This document shows positions 35,352-43,158 of a stretch of DNA of 64,000 bases, in pieces (the stretch's first letter is position 1; each line of letters starts with the position of its first letter). Source of the DNA: Nitrosopumilus sp. (lineage in GTDB: Archaea; Thermoproteota; Nitrososphaeria; Nitrososphaerales; Nitrosopumilaceae). The stretch is taken from NCBI RefSeq assembly GCF_025698945.1, contig NZ_JAILWM010000001.1, forward strand, positions 62,001-126,000. Reading direction: 5' to 3'. The notes under the pieces are model-generated. The model was not told the origin of the DNA, did not search any database, and saw nothing but the letters and a program-made list of their open reading frames with translations. Position numbers and translations under genes: made by a program.

Positions 35352-35735
35352 TTATTCCTTTAGTAAAATTGCGTTTGCTATTCCGTTTTGTCCTGGTCTA
35401 GAAACTACTTTGCATTTTCCTTCTTGTGTTTCTAGTATTGCACCTTTTGTAATGATGCCTCTTCTTTGATAATCATTATTTGTAGCATTTTCTAAAACTT
35501 TGATTATTTTTGTTTTCTTTACTTTAGCATTACCTGTTGCAAGATTAACAAAATCAATTGACTTTAATGCCGTTTTACTATTTTTTCCACGAACTCTTCT
35601 TGTTACAGTTACTTGAGCTGCATTTACAGCTTCATTTGGATACCTATCAGTTTCATATTTTCTTCTAATTCTTAATGGATGTCTTCTTCCTCCAGTTATT
35701 TTACTGGTTGCTAAATTCTCTACTGATTTTCTCAC
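35352..35735 (-). CDS. rps8e: Ribosomal protein S8e
   Basis: This 127-aa archaeal/eukaryotic small-subunit protein has the N-terminal GGRRHPLRIRRKYETDRYPNEA, RRVRGKNSKTALKS and the C-terminal RRGIITKGAILETQEGKCKVVSRPGQNG. It lies between scpB and srp19 on the minus strand with one-base spacing to srp19. Confidence 0.95.
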   Translation of the reverse strand: MRKSVENLATSKITGGRRHPLRIRRKYETDRYPNEAVNAAQVTVTRRVRGKNSKTALKSIDFVNLATGNAKVKKTKIIKVLENATNNDYQRRGIITKGAILETQEGKCKVVSRPGQNGIANAILLKE

Positions 35736-35798
35736 GAAATTATCACTAAATTACTCTAATTTATACAAAACGCAAAAAATTAGCCTTAAACCAATAAC

Positions 35799-36374
35799 TT
35801 AGTTTAGTTCTGAAACCATTTGTGGGGTAGGAGTTTGTCTCATACTGGCCGTTTTTCTAACTTTGGAAAATAGTCTTTGTTTTAGATCTTCTACATCTCC
35901 TTGAATTCCAAAATATTTTTGGAACTTTTCAGTTGTTGTGTAAATTTTCATTCTTCCGACATTTTGGTGATTGATAAAATCTAACTGTCTTAATTCTTTA
36001 AGATGTGCATAAACTCCAGATCCTCTTGTTTCTACAAGTTGTTTTGATGAAATTGGTTGCATGTATGCAATGTATGATAATGTCTTTAGTGTGGCATTTG
36101 GTAAAATTGGCTTTGATGCATATCTTTTCACAGTTGCGCTATATTCTGGTTTTAACTGCATAACATAGGAGCCATCTGGAAGAATTACTACTTCAAGTGC
36201 TTTGAATACTGACTTTGTTTTTTTCATTATACTGTTGAGTAAATCAAGAGTTTTTGTTCTTGATTCTGTGCCTGAGGCTCGAATAATATCTTCTATTTTT
36301 AATGGCCTACCTGCTGAATACAGTGCAGCCTCTATCCTTGCTGTTGCCTCATCAAGATTTTCTATTTTTGCCAA
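35799..36374 (-). CDS. scpB: Segregation and condensation protein ScpB
   Basis: This 191-aa kleisin-associated protein has two winged-helix domains (about 8-85 and 90-165), with the hallmark IEAALYSAGRPLKIEDI at the start and LSYIAYMQPISSKQLVETRGSGVYAHLKEL (split over about 97-126). It works with ScpA and SMC in chromosome condensation. The gene follows scpA by 53 bp on the same strand. Confidence 0.9.
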   Translation of the reverse strand: MAKIENLDEATARIEAALYSAGRPLKIEDIIRASGTESRTKTLDLLNSIMKKTKSVFKALEVVILPDGSYVMQLKPEYSATVKRYASKPILPNATLKTLSYIAYMQPISSKQLVETRGSGVYAHLKELRQLDFINHQNVGRMKIYTTTEKFQKYFGIQGDVEDLKQRLFSKVRKTASMRQTPTPQMVSELN

Positions 36375-36427
36375 TTACTATCTCTTTTTCTGAAATATAG
36401 TTAAAGAAACCCTTTGTTCATTTTTGA

Positions 36428-37105
36428 TCAATTTGTTAACTCTTCTTTTATTGCAATAATTTTGATGTCGTCTCCTGCTTGTTCTAAATCTACTTTTTGA
36501 TCCCTTGCCAAAAATAGTACCGCAAAAAAGCATCTAATAGAATCAATCTCATCAAGATCTACGATGATGTCCTGTAGTAGTCCAAATCCTGCATCTTTAA
36601 TTTTTTTCATTATCAAATCCTCATATTTTCCAATAATGCTCTCAAGTGAGATAAAATAATCTTTGAAATCTGGAGCTTCTATTGGTTCGATATCTAACTG
36701 TCTGTTTCTTCTTAACTGAGGATTTGCAATTGTTCCAATTAGATTTTGTAACAATCCCAATAAATCATCTAATGATACAGGGTATGTTGATTCATGTCTG
36801 TATGGAAAATCAATTAATTCAATATCTACATCTGTTCTTTGGTGCATTGGTTTTTTCTCCATTGCAGCTCTTTGTAATGCAAAAATACTCTCAACTTTCA
36901 TTCTATAAATTAAAGATGATGAGAGAGCTGCCATTCCGGCAACTTTGAGATCTTTTTTGCCTGATTTTTCGAGAATTTTTATTAATAAATTCAAAATTTG
37001 AATAAGATCAATTTCCCAAACATCTTTTTTTGCAACAGATGTAGGACTAAATAGAATATTTACTGGTTCTTGAGAAATACTATTTGGTGTTTCTGCTTCA
37101 CTCAC
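36428..37105 (-). CDS. scpA: Segregation and condensation protein ScpA (kleisin)
   Basis: This 225-aa kleisin bridges SMC heads. The N-terminal region (VWEIDLIQILNLLIKILEKSGKKDLKVAGMAALSSSLIYRMK in pieces over about 29-72) and the C-terminal winged helix (SIRCFFAVLFLARDQKVDLEQ, about 195-215) match ScpA. It is first in the block scpA-scpB-rps8e-srp19-gar1-tfb. Divergent from the alcohol dehydrogenase gene. Confidence 0.88.
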   Translation of the reverse strand: MSEAETPNSISQEPVNILFSPTSVAKKDVWEIDLIQILNLLIKILEKSGKKDLKVAGMAALSSSLIYRMKVESIFALQRAAMEKKPMHQRTDVDIELIDFPYRHESTYPVSLDDLLGLLQNLIGTIANPQLRRNRQLDIEPIEAPDFKDYFISLESIIGKYEDLIMKKIKDAGFGLLQDIIVDLDEIDSIRCFFAVLFLARDQKVDLEQAGDDIKIIAIKEELTN

Positions 37106-37200
37106 ATAACAATTTCATTCCTATTCAATAATATCTTAGGGCTCTACTTTTTTCTCACATCCAGTCAACTCTTATATTGTTCAGGCAAAAAATTACCTTG

Positions 37201-38277
37201 ATGAAATCTGCTAGAATTACTGGTCCAAATGAGCCTCTAGCAGTATCTGAATCTGAGACCCCTAAACCACAAGGAAACCAAGTTTTAGTCAAAGTAAAAT
37301 CTGTAGGTGTCTGTCATAGTGATTTGCATTTGTGGGAAGGTGGATATGATTTGGGTGATGGTCAATTCATGAAAGTAACTGATAGAGGAGTAAAGTATCC
37401 TGTAACCCCTGGTCATGAAATTGTTGGCACTGTTGAGGAAATAGGAGATACAGTATCTGGAATACAAACCGGGGATGAAGTTCTAGTTTTTCCATGGATT
37501 GGTTGTGGTGAATGTCCTGCATGCAAAGTAGGTAATGAAAATCTATGTGATACTCCAAAATCAATGGGTGTTTTTCAAGATGGTGGTTATTCTGATTATG
37601 CTTTAATTCCAAATTTTAAGTACTTAGCAAAACTTGATGGTGTAAATCCTGATGCTGCTACATCATTAGCTTGTTCAGGACTTACTGCATATAATGCTGT
37701 TAAAAAAGCAAATTCCAATTCTCCTGAATTTTTACTAATTATTGGTGCTGGTGGTTTGGGGTTGATGGCAATTCAAATTGCCAAAGCAATCACTAAAGCC
37801 AAAATTATTTGCATTGATAATGACGATAAAAAATTTGATACTGCCAAAAAGATGGGCGCAGATTTTGTAGTAAACACCAACGTGGTTGGCTCTTTATCTT
37901 CTGGTGGAGGTAGTCCAATACAAAAAATAATTTCAATTTGTAATGGCAAAGGTCCTGACAGTGTAATTGATTTTGTAAATGCCCCTCAAACTGTTAAAGT
38001 GGCACTTGGTGTTTTACGTAAACGAGGAAATCTTATTCTTGTAGGATTATTTGGTGGATCATTGGAAATTTCTCTAGTATCGATTCCACTCAAATCTATT
38101 GTGATTCAAGGTGCATATACTGGAAATTACACTGATATGGTTGAACTACTTGATTTAGCAAGAAAGGGAGTTATCAATCCCGTAATATCCAAGCGATATT
38201 CTCTTGAGCAAGCAAACAATGCTTTAGAGGATCTTAAAGCACGAAAAATTATTGGCCGTGCAGTAATTAATCCATAA
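37201..38277 (+). CDS. Zinc-containing alcohol dehydrogenase
   Basis: This medium-chain dehydrogenase of about 358 aa has catalytic zinc ligands in VGVCHSDLHLWEGG and the PGHEIVG motif. Structural zinc cysteines are in GCGECPACKVGNENLC, and the NAD Rossmann site is IIGAGGLGLMAIQIAK. I place the start at ATG 37201 (MKSARITGP); the longer TTG form at 37177 adds eight residues. The alcohol/aldehyde substrate is unknown. Confidence 0.92.
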   Translation: MKSARITGPNEPLAVSESETPKPQGNQVLVKVKSVGVCHSDLHLWEGGYDLGDGQFMKVTDRGVKYPVTPGHEIVGTVEEIGDTVSGIQTGDEVLVFPWIGCGECPACKVGNENLCDTPKSMGVFQDGGYSDYALIPNFKYLAKLDGVNPDAATSLACSGLTAYNAVKKANSNSPEFLLIIGAGGLGLMAIQIAKAITKAKIICIDNDDKKFDTAKKMGADFVVNTNVVGSLSSGGGSPIQKIISICNGKGPDSVIDFVNAPQTVKVALGVLRKRGNLILVGLFGGSLEISLVSIPLKSIVIQGAYTGNYTDMVELLDLARKGVINPVISKRYSLEQANNALEDLKARKIIGRAVINP

Positions 38278-38324
38278 CTTTGCTACTACAAAATGTTATA
38301 AAATCAAAACAATTGTAATCACTC

Positions 38325-39074
38325 ATGGATGCAAAAACTACTTGTGAAATTGCACTTACTCATCTAAAGAATAAACAATTCATTACTGCTCATAATTTAC
38401 TAATCAATCAAGCAGAATCTATGAAAAAAACTGAATTACTAAAATCTGCCCTACTTTACATGCTAGCATCTGAATGCAAATCACGACAAGGCAAAGTATC
38501 CCAAAATGAAATTAAAGAAGCAAGTGAGTTGTTTTTGAAATATTCAAATTCAAAGAATGCATCCAATGTAAAAGGTGCATTGCTTTGTGCATCAAAATGT
38601 TTGTTGACTCTAGGTGAATTTGATAAGGCAAAAGATGCTTACCAAAAAGCCAAATCTATTATCTCAGAAAATATTCAGATTGCAAGACCTATTGTGATTA
38701 TTGATGATAGTGCTGCAATTGCAATGAAGCTCAAAAATTATGCTGAAAAATTAGGGTACTCTGAAATTCTAGTCTTTGAAAATGGAAAAGATGGGTTAAA
38801 GGGATGTAAAAAATTATTTTCTGAAAATAAAGAACCTGTTGTTTTACTAGATATGGGATTGCCTGACCTTGATGGTGATGTTGTTGCTACAAAATTACTA
38901 AAGGATAAAGTAAACCTGCAAATCATAGTAATTACTGCTGATGAGAAATCAACATCACGTGTAAATAAAACTATCAGTACTGGTGTTTCTGCATTTATAC
39001 AAAAACCATTTACACTAGATGAGGTTAAAAAAGCAATTGATATTGCTGAATCAGAATATTCTCTCTTACAATAA
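38325..39074 (+). CDS. Response-regulator receiver protein with TPR-like N-terminal domain
   Basis: This 249-aa protein has residues 1-115 helical and TPR-like (ALLCASKCLLTLGEFDKAKDAYQKAK at about 85-110). A CheY-type receiver domain follows from about 121: acidic pair D127/D128, phospho-acceptor D176 in LLDMGLPDLDG, T204 and K227. There is no DNA-binding or enzymatic output, so it would signal by protein contact. No histidine kinase is adjacent. It converges on the Lrp-type regulator gene with a 9-bp overlap. Confidence 0.88.
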   Translation: MDAKTTCEIALTHLKNKQFITAHNLLINQAESMKKTELLKSALLYMLASECKSRQGKVSQNEIKEASELFLKYSNSKNASNVKGALLCASKCLLTLGEFDKAKDAYQKAKSIISENIQIARPIVIIDDSAAIAMKLKNYAEKLGYSEILVFENGKDGLKGCKKLFSENKEPVVLLDMGLPDLDGDVVATKLLKDKVNLQIIVITADEKSTSRVNKTISTGVSAFIQKPFTLDEVKKAIDIAESEYSLLQ

Positions 39075-39566
39075 TAATAATGACATGTTGAGAATATTTA
39101 CATCTCTTATGTCGATTTCATTAATTCTATAATCGATTAGTTCTTCAGAAAATTTCTCAACAATTTTTTGTGCTGTGTTTGCTTTTTCTGAATTTATCTG
39201 AATGATTGATAACATATTCCATTCGCCTTCCATACTTGCAATTAGTACATAATTATCTAGTTTTTTTATAAATTCTTTAATTGAGTCTTTTACAGCCTCT
39301 ATTGATTTTGATGGCTTTATCTTCATCAAAACAATTTGATATGTGTTAATCCCTGAGACATCAGTTAAGACTGCCTTGTATCCTTTGATAATTCCGCTTT
39401 TTTCTAAACGTTCAATTCTTTTTCTAATGGTTCTATCTGAAACATCGTGACCTGATTTTTTTAATTCTAATGCAATTTCTTTTGATGGGGTCCTGGCATT
39501 GTTGTTTAGAATTTCTATGATTTTTTGATCAACCTTATCTAAATTCGACCAGGCATCCTCACTCAT
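39066..39566 (-). CDS. Lrp/AsnC-family transcriptional regulator
   Basis: This 166-aa protein has an N-terminal winged helix-turn-helix (about 8-62: LDKVDQKIIEILNNNARTPSKEIALEL...SDRTIRKRIERL in pieces) and a C-terminal RAM-like domain (about 75-150). It is a single-copy regulator, unlike the two-domain siroheme decarboxylase at 29461. The target genes and effector are unknown. Confidence 0.88.
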   Translation of the reverse strand: MSEDAWSNLDKVDQKIIEILNNNARTPSKEIALELKKSGHDVSDRTIRKRIERLEKSGIIKGYKAVLTDVSGINTYQIVLMKIKPSKSIEAVKDSIKEFIKKLDNYVLIASMEGEWNMLSIIQINSEKANTAQKIVEKFSEELIDYRINEIDIRDVNILNMSLLLL

Positions 39567-39638
39567 ACTCTGTCAATATTGTAATGCCTTTTGAATTTTT
39601 GGATGGTATTATGCTGACAATCAATATTTGTAAATTAC

Positions 39639-40199
39639 CTATTCTAAGAACCAACCTGATTCAATTTCAGATTGATCCTCTTTTTCTCCAATACCCGTTG
39701 CATATCTCCAAATAACTTTTGCATCTGTATTCATAGTCTCTTTTATTTTTAACAATGATTCTGTTTCTGATGTTAAATTCTGATCTGCATTCCCACAATC
39801 TTGGCAAAACTTGCATTTTTTATCTAGAGTGATAGGTTGTGACTCAATTAATGGATAAGCACCACATGCAAGTGGTCTTTGATTGTAAATCTTACAAGGA
39901 AATCCTCCATGTGGTGATTTTTCTTCACTCTCTTTATCTAAAAATGGGCAAGTATTCCCATTATCTTCTATCCCCATTAACTGATACGCCAAAATTTTTG
40001 TAGGCAACTCATTTGGATCGTTAGAAATTCCAATTCTTGGCAAAATTTGAATTTTCAAATTTTTAGATAGTGCTAATTTTTCAATTATTTCTTTTTCTTT
40101 AGGTAATATGAGTACTCCTATTTTTCCAAACTTTTTACTGGGATAGTACTCTCTTTCAATGCAGCACTGTGAGCAATCCTCCACACAATGAAATTCCAT
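39639..40199 (-). CDS. YkgJ-family cysteine-cluster protein
   Basis: This 186-aa protein has the N-terminal cysteine cluster C5-x3-C9-x2-CC (CVEDCSQCC), a central CPFL...FPCKIYNQRPLACGAYPL and a C-terminal CKFCQDCG. This is the CxxxCxxCC (YkgJ) family, proposed to bind zinc or an Fe-S cluster. The RPLACGAYP core is the strongest family mark. Function is unknown; small oxidoreductase annotation is common but unproven. Confidence 0.85.
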   Translation of the reverse strand: MEFHCVEDCSQCCIEREYYPSKKFGKIGVLILPKEKEIIEKLALSKNLKIQILPRIGISNDPNELPTKILAYQLMGIEDNGNTCPFLDKESEEKSPHGGFPCKIYNQRPLACGAYPLIESQPITLDKKCKFCQDCGNADQNLTSETESLLKIKETMNTDAKVIWRYATGIGEKEDQSEIESGWFLE

Positions 40200-40281
40200 T
40201 GTTATAATTTTGATCTAATAGATAAAATCCCTTGCGGATTTTGATAAATTCTTGATCTAAATCTACCAAAAACCCTACCAG

Positions 40282-40289
40282 TTATATGC
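40282..40289 (+). promoter_or_regulatory. TATA box of the aIF-1A gene
   Basis: TTATATGC is centred about 25 bp before ATG 40310. It overlaps the earlier in-frame ATG at 40286, which shows that the upstream ATG cannot be the start of a leaderless message. Confidence 0.55.
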
Positions 40290-40309
40290 TCATTATGATA
40301 AATTACATC

Positions 40310-40621
40310 ATGGGAAAGCGCCAAGTAAAAAATGAAAGTGCTCTAAAAGAGATTAGACTACCTGAAGAAGGAGAGCTCTTTGGTAGAGTTTTGAAAATGC
40401 TTGGAGGAGAAAATGTTATGATAAAATGCACTGATGGAATTACTAGACGTGGAAGAATAAGAGGAAAACTGAAGAGACGCGTTTGGATTAGAGATAATGA
40501 TATTGTAATTATTGCGCCTTGGGATTTCAAAGAAGATGAAAGAGGCGATATAGTTTGGAGATTTACTCTTCCTCAAGTTGAGTGGCTAAAGGAAAATAAT
40601 CACATTCCAAAAGATTTCTAA
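40310..40621 (+). CDS. eif1A: Translation initiation factor aIF-1A
   Basis: This OB-fold factor of about 103 aa binds the 30S A site. Signatures are MGKRQVKNESALKEIRLPEE, the OB core GRVLKMLGGENVMIKCTDGITRRGRIRGKL (in parts) and RVWIRDNDIVIIAPWDF. The ATG at 40310 gives the usual basic MGK N terminus and lies 25 bp after a TATA box. No Shine-Dalgarno is visible, in line with a leaderless mRNA. Confidence 0.95.
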   Translation: MGKRQVKNESALKEIRLPEEGELFGRVLKMLGGENVMIKCTDGITRRGRIRGKLKRRVWIRDNDIVIIAPWDFKEDERGDIVWRFTLPQVEWLKENNHIPKDF

Positions 40622-40662
40622 TCTTTTTTTGCTTTTTACTTTATTACTATTTGATGACTTAG

Positions 40663-40670
40663 TTAATATA
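40663..40670 (+). promoter_or_regulatory. TATA box of the cold-shock gene
   Basis: TTAATATA is centred about 27 bp before the ATG at 40694. The distance fits a leaderless transcript. Confidence 0.5.
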
Positions 40671-40693
40671 GCGAATCCGTTTTGCAAAAGTAA

Positions 40694-40885
40694 ATGGAAC
40701 AAGGTACCGTAAAATGGTTTAACCGTACTAAGGGCTTTGGTTTTATCGAAAGAGAATCTGGTGAAGATCTATTTGTTCACAAATCAGATGTTGACGGATT
40801 CATCAATGAAGGCGATAAAGTCGAGTTCGAAGTGGGCGAAGGTAAAAAAGGACCTGCAGCTCAAAAAGTCAAGAAATCAGCATAG
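40694..40885 (+). CDS. Cold-shock-domain protein (CspA-like)
   Basis: This 63-aa single cold-shock domain has RNP1 KGFGFIE (residues 13-19) and RNP2 LFVHKSDV (26-33), preceded by [11 protein letters not shown]. It is an RNA/ssDNA chaperone of the bacterial Csp type. Such genes are rare in most archaea but present in mesophilic/marine lineages, probably gained from bacteria. It is a single-gene unit with its own promoter. Confidence 0.95.
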   Translation: MEQGTVKWFNRTKGFGFIERESGEDLFVHKSDVDGFINEGDKVEFEVGEGKKGPAAQKVKKSA

Positions 40886-40972
40886 GCATAGTTTTTTAAT
40901 TTAAGACTTCATCTTTGTTTTCTTAAATCAGTCTATCTTTTTATTATTTTTACAAATTATTAGAAAGGATTG

Positions 40973-41099
40973 TGGTCCCAAGCGAAGGAATTGAACCTTC
41001 GACAACCCGGTTTCTGTATGCCTGATATGCTGTTTTTCGGTCAGCCATCTAAAGCCAACAACTACAGCCGGAAGCTCTACCAGGCTGAGCTAGCTTGGG
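40973..41099 (-). tRNA. tRNA-Tyr(GTA) with an intron of about 50 nt
   Basis: On the minus strand the acceptor CCCAAGC (41093-41099) pairs with GCTTGGG, giving the C1-G72 pair typical of archaeal tRNA-Tyr. The discriminator is A and CCA appears encoded (40973-40975). D-arm GCTC/GAGC, T-arm GAAGG-TTCAATT-CCTTC, and anticodon stem TCCGG/CCGGG. Anticodon GTA is at 41063-41065. The intron spans about 41012-41061, after position 37. Its 3' part TACAG can pair with CTGTA of the anticodon loop, as in a (relaxed) bulge-helix-bulge splice site. Confidence 0.93.
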
Positions 41100-41208
41100 A
41101 CAAGAAAACCGAAGTTATCTGCTATTAAAAAACTATCGTAGGTAATTTTTTCCTGATGATCGTCCGATCTCTATATGCATAAATACCCTGTTTCGTTTTT
41201 TATGATCT

Positions 41209-41820
41209 GTGTCTAAACTAGAATTATCCTACTTTGGTTATGTGTGTGCACCATACTTGCATACCCATGAATCTGTTGAACTAAAAGAATCTTGGATGAA
41301 TTCTAAAAACATTGAAAAATTATATTTTGTAACCGGAACATTTTCTTCTGAAAGCAAACCCTACTTTTCTGATTCTACTAATCATTATCTATTAGCTAAA
41401 TTCAAAGACAGTGAAATTATCTCCAAAGATCTAACTGAACATAATCAAGACAAGACCTCATTTGTTTTCAATATCAAAGATGATTTATTCCAAAGAGAGG
41501 TTCAAGGAGAGACCAACTTTGTATCTGTGTATTATTTAGAATATGGAGAAGATGCTGAAGACTTGGAAGAAGTAGCAAATCTATTACTTAAACGAGACAA
41601 AATTGAGAAAGCAGGACTAGGAAATATGAAAACATATTGTACAACTCCTTCAAAATTTACATTCCCTTATTCTGAAAATGTGGTGGTAATTGAGGTGGCC
41701 AGTGAGAAAAGCCATCAAAGTGTCAAAAAATACTGTGAGCAGACAAGACGTGATGTGAATAGAAAGGGGCTAACAATGACTAATTTAATGAGTCTTTCAC
41801 TTCTTGATCAATTAAAATAG
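41209..41820 (+). CDS. Uncharacterised protein
   Basis: I do not recognise this 203-aa protein. It looks soluble, with alternating strands and helices, no signal peptide and scattered cysteines. It includes LELSYFGYVCAPYLHTHES at the start and EKSHQSVKKYCEQTRRDVNRK near the end. The start is GTG 41209, about 26 bp after the TATA-like ATAAATAC (41180-41187). It is a single gene between tRNA-Tyr and aIF-5A. Confidence 0.75.
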   Translation: MSKLELSYFGYVCAPYLHTHESVELKESWMNSKNIEKLYFVTGTFSSESKPYFSDSTNHYLLAKFKDSEIISKDLTEHNQDKTSFVFNIKDDLFQREVQGETNFVSVYYLEYGEDAEDLEEVANLLLKRDKIEKAGLGNMKTYCTTPSKFTFPYSENVVVIEVASEKSHQSVKKYCEQTRRDVNRKGLTMTNLMSLSLLDQLK

Positions 41821-41941
41821 AAAAATTTGACTTGTTTTCTTGATGAAATCATATCTTATTGAATCATCATTATTTCAAAAATATTTAGAGTTTCAATGAT
41901 TTTTGAGTAAAGTTAAATATTCGTGCAAAAACTGTTTTTTC

Positions 41942-42352
41942 ATGAGCAAACCATCAGATCTTGGATCATTAAAGATAGGATCATACATTCTATTGCCACA
42001 CTCTGATCAACCAAGTGGCGAACCATGCAGAATCGTTGAATATGATACATCAAAACCTGGAAAACACGGCGCTGCAAAAGCAAGAATTGTTGGTGAAGGT
42101 GTTTTTGATGGACAAAAAAGACCTCTTGTAGGTCCTGTCAGTATGCAAGTTCACATTCCGTTAATTAACAAAAAAGTAGGTCAAATCATATCAATTAATG
42201 GTGACACTGTTCAAGTAATGGACTCTGAAACCTTTGAAACAATAGATGTAGTTCTAATTGATGATGAGGTAAAAGGAAAATTAGAAAATGGCCAAAATGT
42301 AGAATATTGGGTTGTTATGGATAAAACTAAAATCATGCGCATTAAGAACTAG
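41942..42352 (+). CDS. eif5A: Translation factor aIF-5A
   Basis: This 136-aa SH3/OB two-domain factor helps ribosomes through difficult peptide bonds. The hypusination loop is KPGKHGAAKARI with the modified lysine K41. The OB domain begins near residue 72. I use ATG 41942, which gives the usual MSKPSDLGSLKIGSY N terminus and lies 26 bp after TTAAATAT (41913-41920); the longer in-frame TTG form at 41903 would run through that promoter. Confidence 0.95.
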   Translation: MSKPSDLGSLKIGSYILLPHSDQPSGEPCRIVEYDTSKPGKHGAAKARIVGEGVFDGQKRPLVGPVSMQVHIPLINKKVGQIISINGDTVQVMDSETFETIDVVLIDDEVKGKLENGQNVEYWVVMDKTKIMRIKN

Positions 42353-42355
42353 TGC

Positions 42356-42420
42356 GGATGCTGATGATGAGCGGAAAAGCCGTCTGAATGTTGATGAGGA
42401 TTATGAGTAATGAAGCATCC
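42356..42420 (+). ncRNA. C/D-box sRNA, predicted 2'-O-methylation guide for a CAU anticodon loop
   Basis: A 7-bp terminal stem GGATGCT (42356-42362)/AGCATCC (42414-42420) encloses box C ATGATGA (42364-42370), D' CTGA (42384-42387), C' TTGATGA (42391-42397) and a D-like ATGA (42410-42413), with 12-13-nt spacers. The guide GGATTATGAG (42398-42407) is complementary to CTCATAATCC, the 32-41 region of a tRNA with a CAU anticodon. The fifth base upstream of box D faces C34. The D' guide GCGGAAAAGCCGT has no target I can name. It lies 3 bp after aIF-5A. Confidence 0.75.
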
Positions 42421-42468
42421 TTTTTCAACAAATCTTACAAGTTTGTTGAATTGAATATTTTTTAGATT

Positions 42469-43158
42469 ATGAAATTAGCATCTCTGTTTTCCGGTGGAAA
42501 GGATAGTACTTTTGCAATATATTTAGCAGAAAAACAAGGACATGAGATTTCTTGTCTTCTTAGTGTATTTCCAAAGTCTGATGAAAGTCATCTATTACAT
42601 TATCCGAATTTGAAATGGACTAAACTACAATCAGAATCCATGAAAATTCCACAATTAATTGCAGAATCTAATTCTGATGAGACTGATAATGAATTATTTC
42701 AATTAGAGAAATTGCTGCAAAATGCAAAAGAGCAATTTGGCATTGAAGGATTAGTTCATGGGGGTATCAAAAGTAAATTTCAATACGAGAAATTTGAATC
42801 CCTATGTTCAAAGTTACATTTGACTGCAATAACTCCATTGTGGAATTTAGAACCAATTCAATACATGAATGATTTAGTTGATTCAAACTTTGAATTTATA
42901 CTGACAACTGTAACTTCAGATGGTCTTGATGATTCATGGCTTGGTAAAGTAATTACAAAAAATGATATAGAAATTTTACAAAAACATTCTGAAAAATATG
43001 GATTTAATTTAAATTTTGAAGGTGGAGAAGCTGAGACATTTGTAATTAACTGTCCTATGTTTTTACATTCAATCAAAATTAAAGAATTTAAAAAAACATG
43101 GGATGGATATAGAGGAAGGTTTGAAATAGTGGATGCGGGGTTAGATTTCCATGCTTGA
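42469..43158 (+). CDS. dph6: Diphthine-ammonia ligase Dph6
   Basis: This 229-aa adenine-alpha-hydrolase-type ATP pyrophosphatase has the PP-loop FSGGKDST (about 8-15) and the family segments EGLVHGGIKSKFQ and NFEGGEAETFVINCPMF. It performs the last step of diphthamide synthesis on elongation factor 2. The gene extends 8 bp past the ffh start in the same orientation. Confidence 0.9.
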   Translation: MKLASLFSGGKDSTFAIYLAEKQGHEISCLLSVFPKSDESHLLHYPNLKWTKLQSESMKIPQLIAESNSDETDNELFQLEKLLQNAKEQFGIEGLVHGGIKSKFQYEKFESLCSKLHLTAITPLWNLEPIQYMNDLVDSNFEFILTTVTSDGLDDSWLGKVITKNDIEILQKHSEKYGFNLNFEGGEAETFVINCPMFLHSIKIKEFKKTWDGYRGRFEIVDAGLDFHA

